Source: Phycisphaerae bacterium
GTDB lineage: Bacteria > Planctomycetota > Phycisphaerae > Sedimentisphaerales > SG8-4
Length of the DNA: 6,485 nucleotides
NCBI GenBank assembly: GCA_030613765.1
Contig: JAUWLI010000176.1
Coordinates: 1 to 6,485, forward strand
Direction: 5' to 3'
Of this stretch, positions 5,454-6,485 are shown in pieces. Under the pieces are notes generated by a model. The model saw only the letters and a program-made list of their open reading frames with translations. It made no database searches and had not been told where the DNA came from. Position numbers and translations under genes: made by a program. Numbering within the stretch: the first letter of the stretch is position 1; each line of letters opens with the position of its first letter.

Positions 5454-6164
5454 ATGAAGATTTATTTGAGAAAGACCGGATTTACATTGGCGGAAACGCT
5501 GGTTGCCTCGACTATAGGGTCCTTTATTGCACTGGTGGCTCTCGGTACACTGAAAACTATTACAGTCAGCGCCGAAAGAGTAGATAGTAATATTGAAGCT
5601 GCTTCCGAGGTGAGATTTGCTTCGAATATGATCTCCAGGGACCTTGTGAATCTGTATCGCGAACAGAATTTCAGAAATATGAAATTAGTCGGAATGGCTG
5701 ACGACTCAGAACTGGGCAGTAGTTTTTTGACTTTCTATACTGTCGGCAGGGCAAAGGCCAGAATCGACCAGCCGGAAGCGGATGTATACGAAGTGGAATA
5801 TTTCCTGAAAAAAGATGAAGAAAACTCAGACCTGTATCGGCGATTGTGGCCGAATCCAGATCCAAACGATGAAAACCCGGGCGGAATCTTGAGTGTTATT
5901 GCAGAGGACATTGATTTTTTCCAGGTCAGGTTCTTCGATGGAGAGGAATGGTCCGAAGAATGGCCGGAGGAAATGGAAGTTATGCCTCAGTTGATAGAAG
6001 TAAATATCATTGGGAAACAGCAAAAATGGGGAAGCCCGGCTATGGACTCCATTATGGTGAATTTGGTCAGGTCCGCAGGTGCAACGCTCGAAACTCTCGA
6101 AAGTGGTGGGCAAAGCTTCGGCGAGCAGGATAACAGCAGTGCACAAGGGAGTAATCAACCTTAG
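5454..6164 (+). CDS. gspJ: Minor pseudopilin GspJ
   Basis: Minor pseudopilin of 236 residues, a core part of the I-J-K tip. The leader MKIYLRKTG is cut after Gly9 and followed by FTLAETLVASTIGSFIALVAL, with Glu14 as mature Glu5. The helix continues with SEVRFASNMISRDLVNLYRE (51-70), as in GspJ. The beta domain contains VYEVEYFLKK (111-120), LYRRLWPNPD (127-136), VRFFDGEEW (158-166) and PQLIEVNI (178-185), which fit the family's 'v-y-l, l-x-R, v-x-f-F-x-g-x-W, P-x-x-I-e-v' order. Odd features are the very acidic stretch EEWSEEWPEEMEVMP (164-178) and a low-complexity Gly/Ser/Gln/Asn tail (218-236), probably disordered. Start: ATG 5454 with AGAG seven bases upstream. The gspK start is 13 bases after the stop. 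Confidence 0.85.
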   Translation: MKIYLRKTGFTLAETLVASTIGSFIALVALGTLKTITVSAERVDSNIEAASEVRFASNMISRDLVNLYREQNFRNMKLVGMADDSELGSSFLTFYTVGRAKARIDQPEADVYEVEYFLKKDEENSDLYRRLWPNPDPNDENPGGILSVIAEDIDFFQVRFFDGEEWSEEWPEEMEVMPQLIEVNIIGKQQKWGSPAMDSIMVNLVRSAGATLETLESGGQSFGEQDNSSAQGSNQP

Positions 6165-6177
6165 ATGAGCATGTAAC

Positions 6178-6485
6178 ATGGAAAAAGAAAGTTGCAAAAT
6201 AAAAAAAATGACTGGTAATCGTAATAAAAAGGGGCTTGTTCTTGTAGCAGTGCTATGGATAGTGGCGATTCTTACCATAATCGCTGCATCCGTAGGCCAA
6301 ACCAGCCGCCTCGACACGCAGGTCAGCACTATGAGGACAGACGCGCTTCGCTGCAGGTGGGCCTGCCGGGCGGGAATAGAGACAGCCATCGGCGTACTGA
6401 ACGAGGACCTGAGAGAAAGTGACAACCTGACCGAGCTTTGGAGTGACAATAACGAAGATTTTAATGATGTAAGTCTTGAGAGGTG
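6178..6485 (+). CDS. gspK: Minor pseudopilin GspK, N-terminal part (cut by the right edge)
   Basis: 102 codons are visible before the window ends. The leader to Gly19 contains several Lys residues. Then comes LVLVAVLWIVAILTIIAASV, a hydrophobic helix with Ala instead of Glu at mature position 5. This missing Glu5 is the hallmark of GspK, which caps the pseudopilus. It is followed by SRLDTQVS and a helix carrying ACRAGIETAIGVLNEDL (about 69-85), like the family's a-x-a-G-I-e-x-a-i-x-x-L. LTELWSDNNEDFNDVSL resembles the GspK segment near the start of its globular domain. The ATG at 6178 has no strong ribosome site; ATG 6208 (Met11) would also keep the whole cleavage region. The visible part has Cys at residue 6 in the leader and two more at about 64 and 68. 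Confidence 0.85.
   Translation, partial: MEKESCKIKKMTGNRNKKGLVLVAVLWIVAILTIIAASVGQTSRLDTQVSTMRTDALRCRWACRAGIETAIGVLNEDLRESDNLTELWSDNNEDFNDVSLER

Noticed and set aside
5826..6449. 207-residue minus-strand frame opposite gspJ and gspK
   Set aside because: It covers two genes identified by prepilin motifs on the plus strand and shows no domain of its own.

Overview
The window is dominated by a forward-strand operon for a type II secretion system (T2SS): gspE, gspF, gspG, gspH, gspI, gspJ and the start of gspK, in the standard E-F-G-H-I-J-K order. The genes lie 51 nt or less apart, and gspH and gspI share an ATGA stop/start overlap. All seven are recognised from motifs. GspE has Walker A, Asp box, Walker B, His box and two CxxC pairs. 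GspF has two half-repeats and three membrane segments. GspG has the major pseudopilin YP/WGNP/calcium-loop signature. GspH, GspI and GspJ have FT-x-x-E prepilin N-termini, and GspK lacks Glu5. Neither gspC nor gspD lies in the 943 bases upstream of gspE, so the secretin and its partner must be encoded elsewhere or downstream of the window.

Layout. Bases 1-173 (minus strand) hold the N-terminus of a probable small membrane protein running off the left edge. Bases 174-943 contain no supported gene. They hold a patchwork of short repeats: a heptamer run at 204-227, an octamer run at 333-372, a cluster of degenerate repeats ending in ATGACA at about 395-560 with a strong hairpin at 401-434, and a second heptamer run at 570-604 ending beside a small hairpin. 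From 624 to 943 is the likely leader of the T2SS operon, with a weak promoter candidate near 691-720. Bases 944-6485 are the T2SS genes.

How the genes work together (family knowledge). GspE is the cytoplasmic ATPase and GspF the inner-membrane platform. Together they polymerise processed GspG into a periplasmic pseudopilus, with GspH, I, J and K as minor pseudopilins at its tip. This pushes folded exoproteins through the GspD secretin. The GspE N-terminus carries a tandem 24-residue MshEN-type motif, hinting at present or former control by cyclic di-GMP.

Organism. This is a diderm bacterium of moderate GC content. The repeat-rich intergenic DNA, the ATGACA-ended repeat type (its reverse strand translates as 'CHSERSE') and the operon form remind me of Planctomycetota (Phycisphaerae-like) or similar environmental lineages. 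That is inference, not shown. I see no clearly new system; the most checkable oddities are the altered MshEN motif, Ala instead of Gly at the GspG cleavage site, and the layered repeats upstream.
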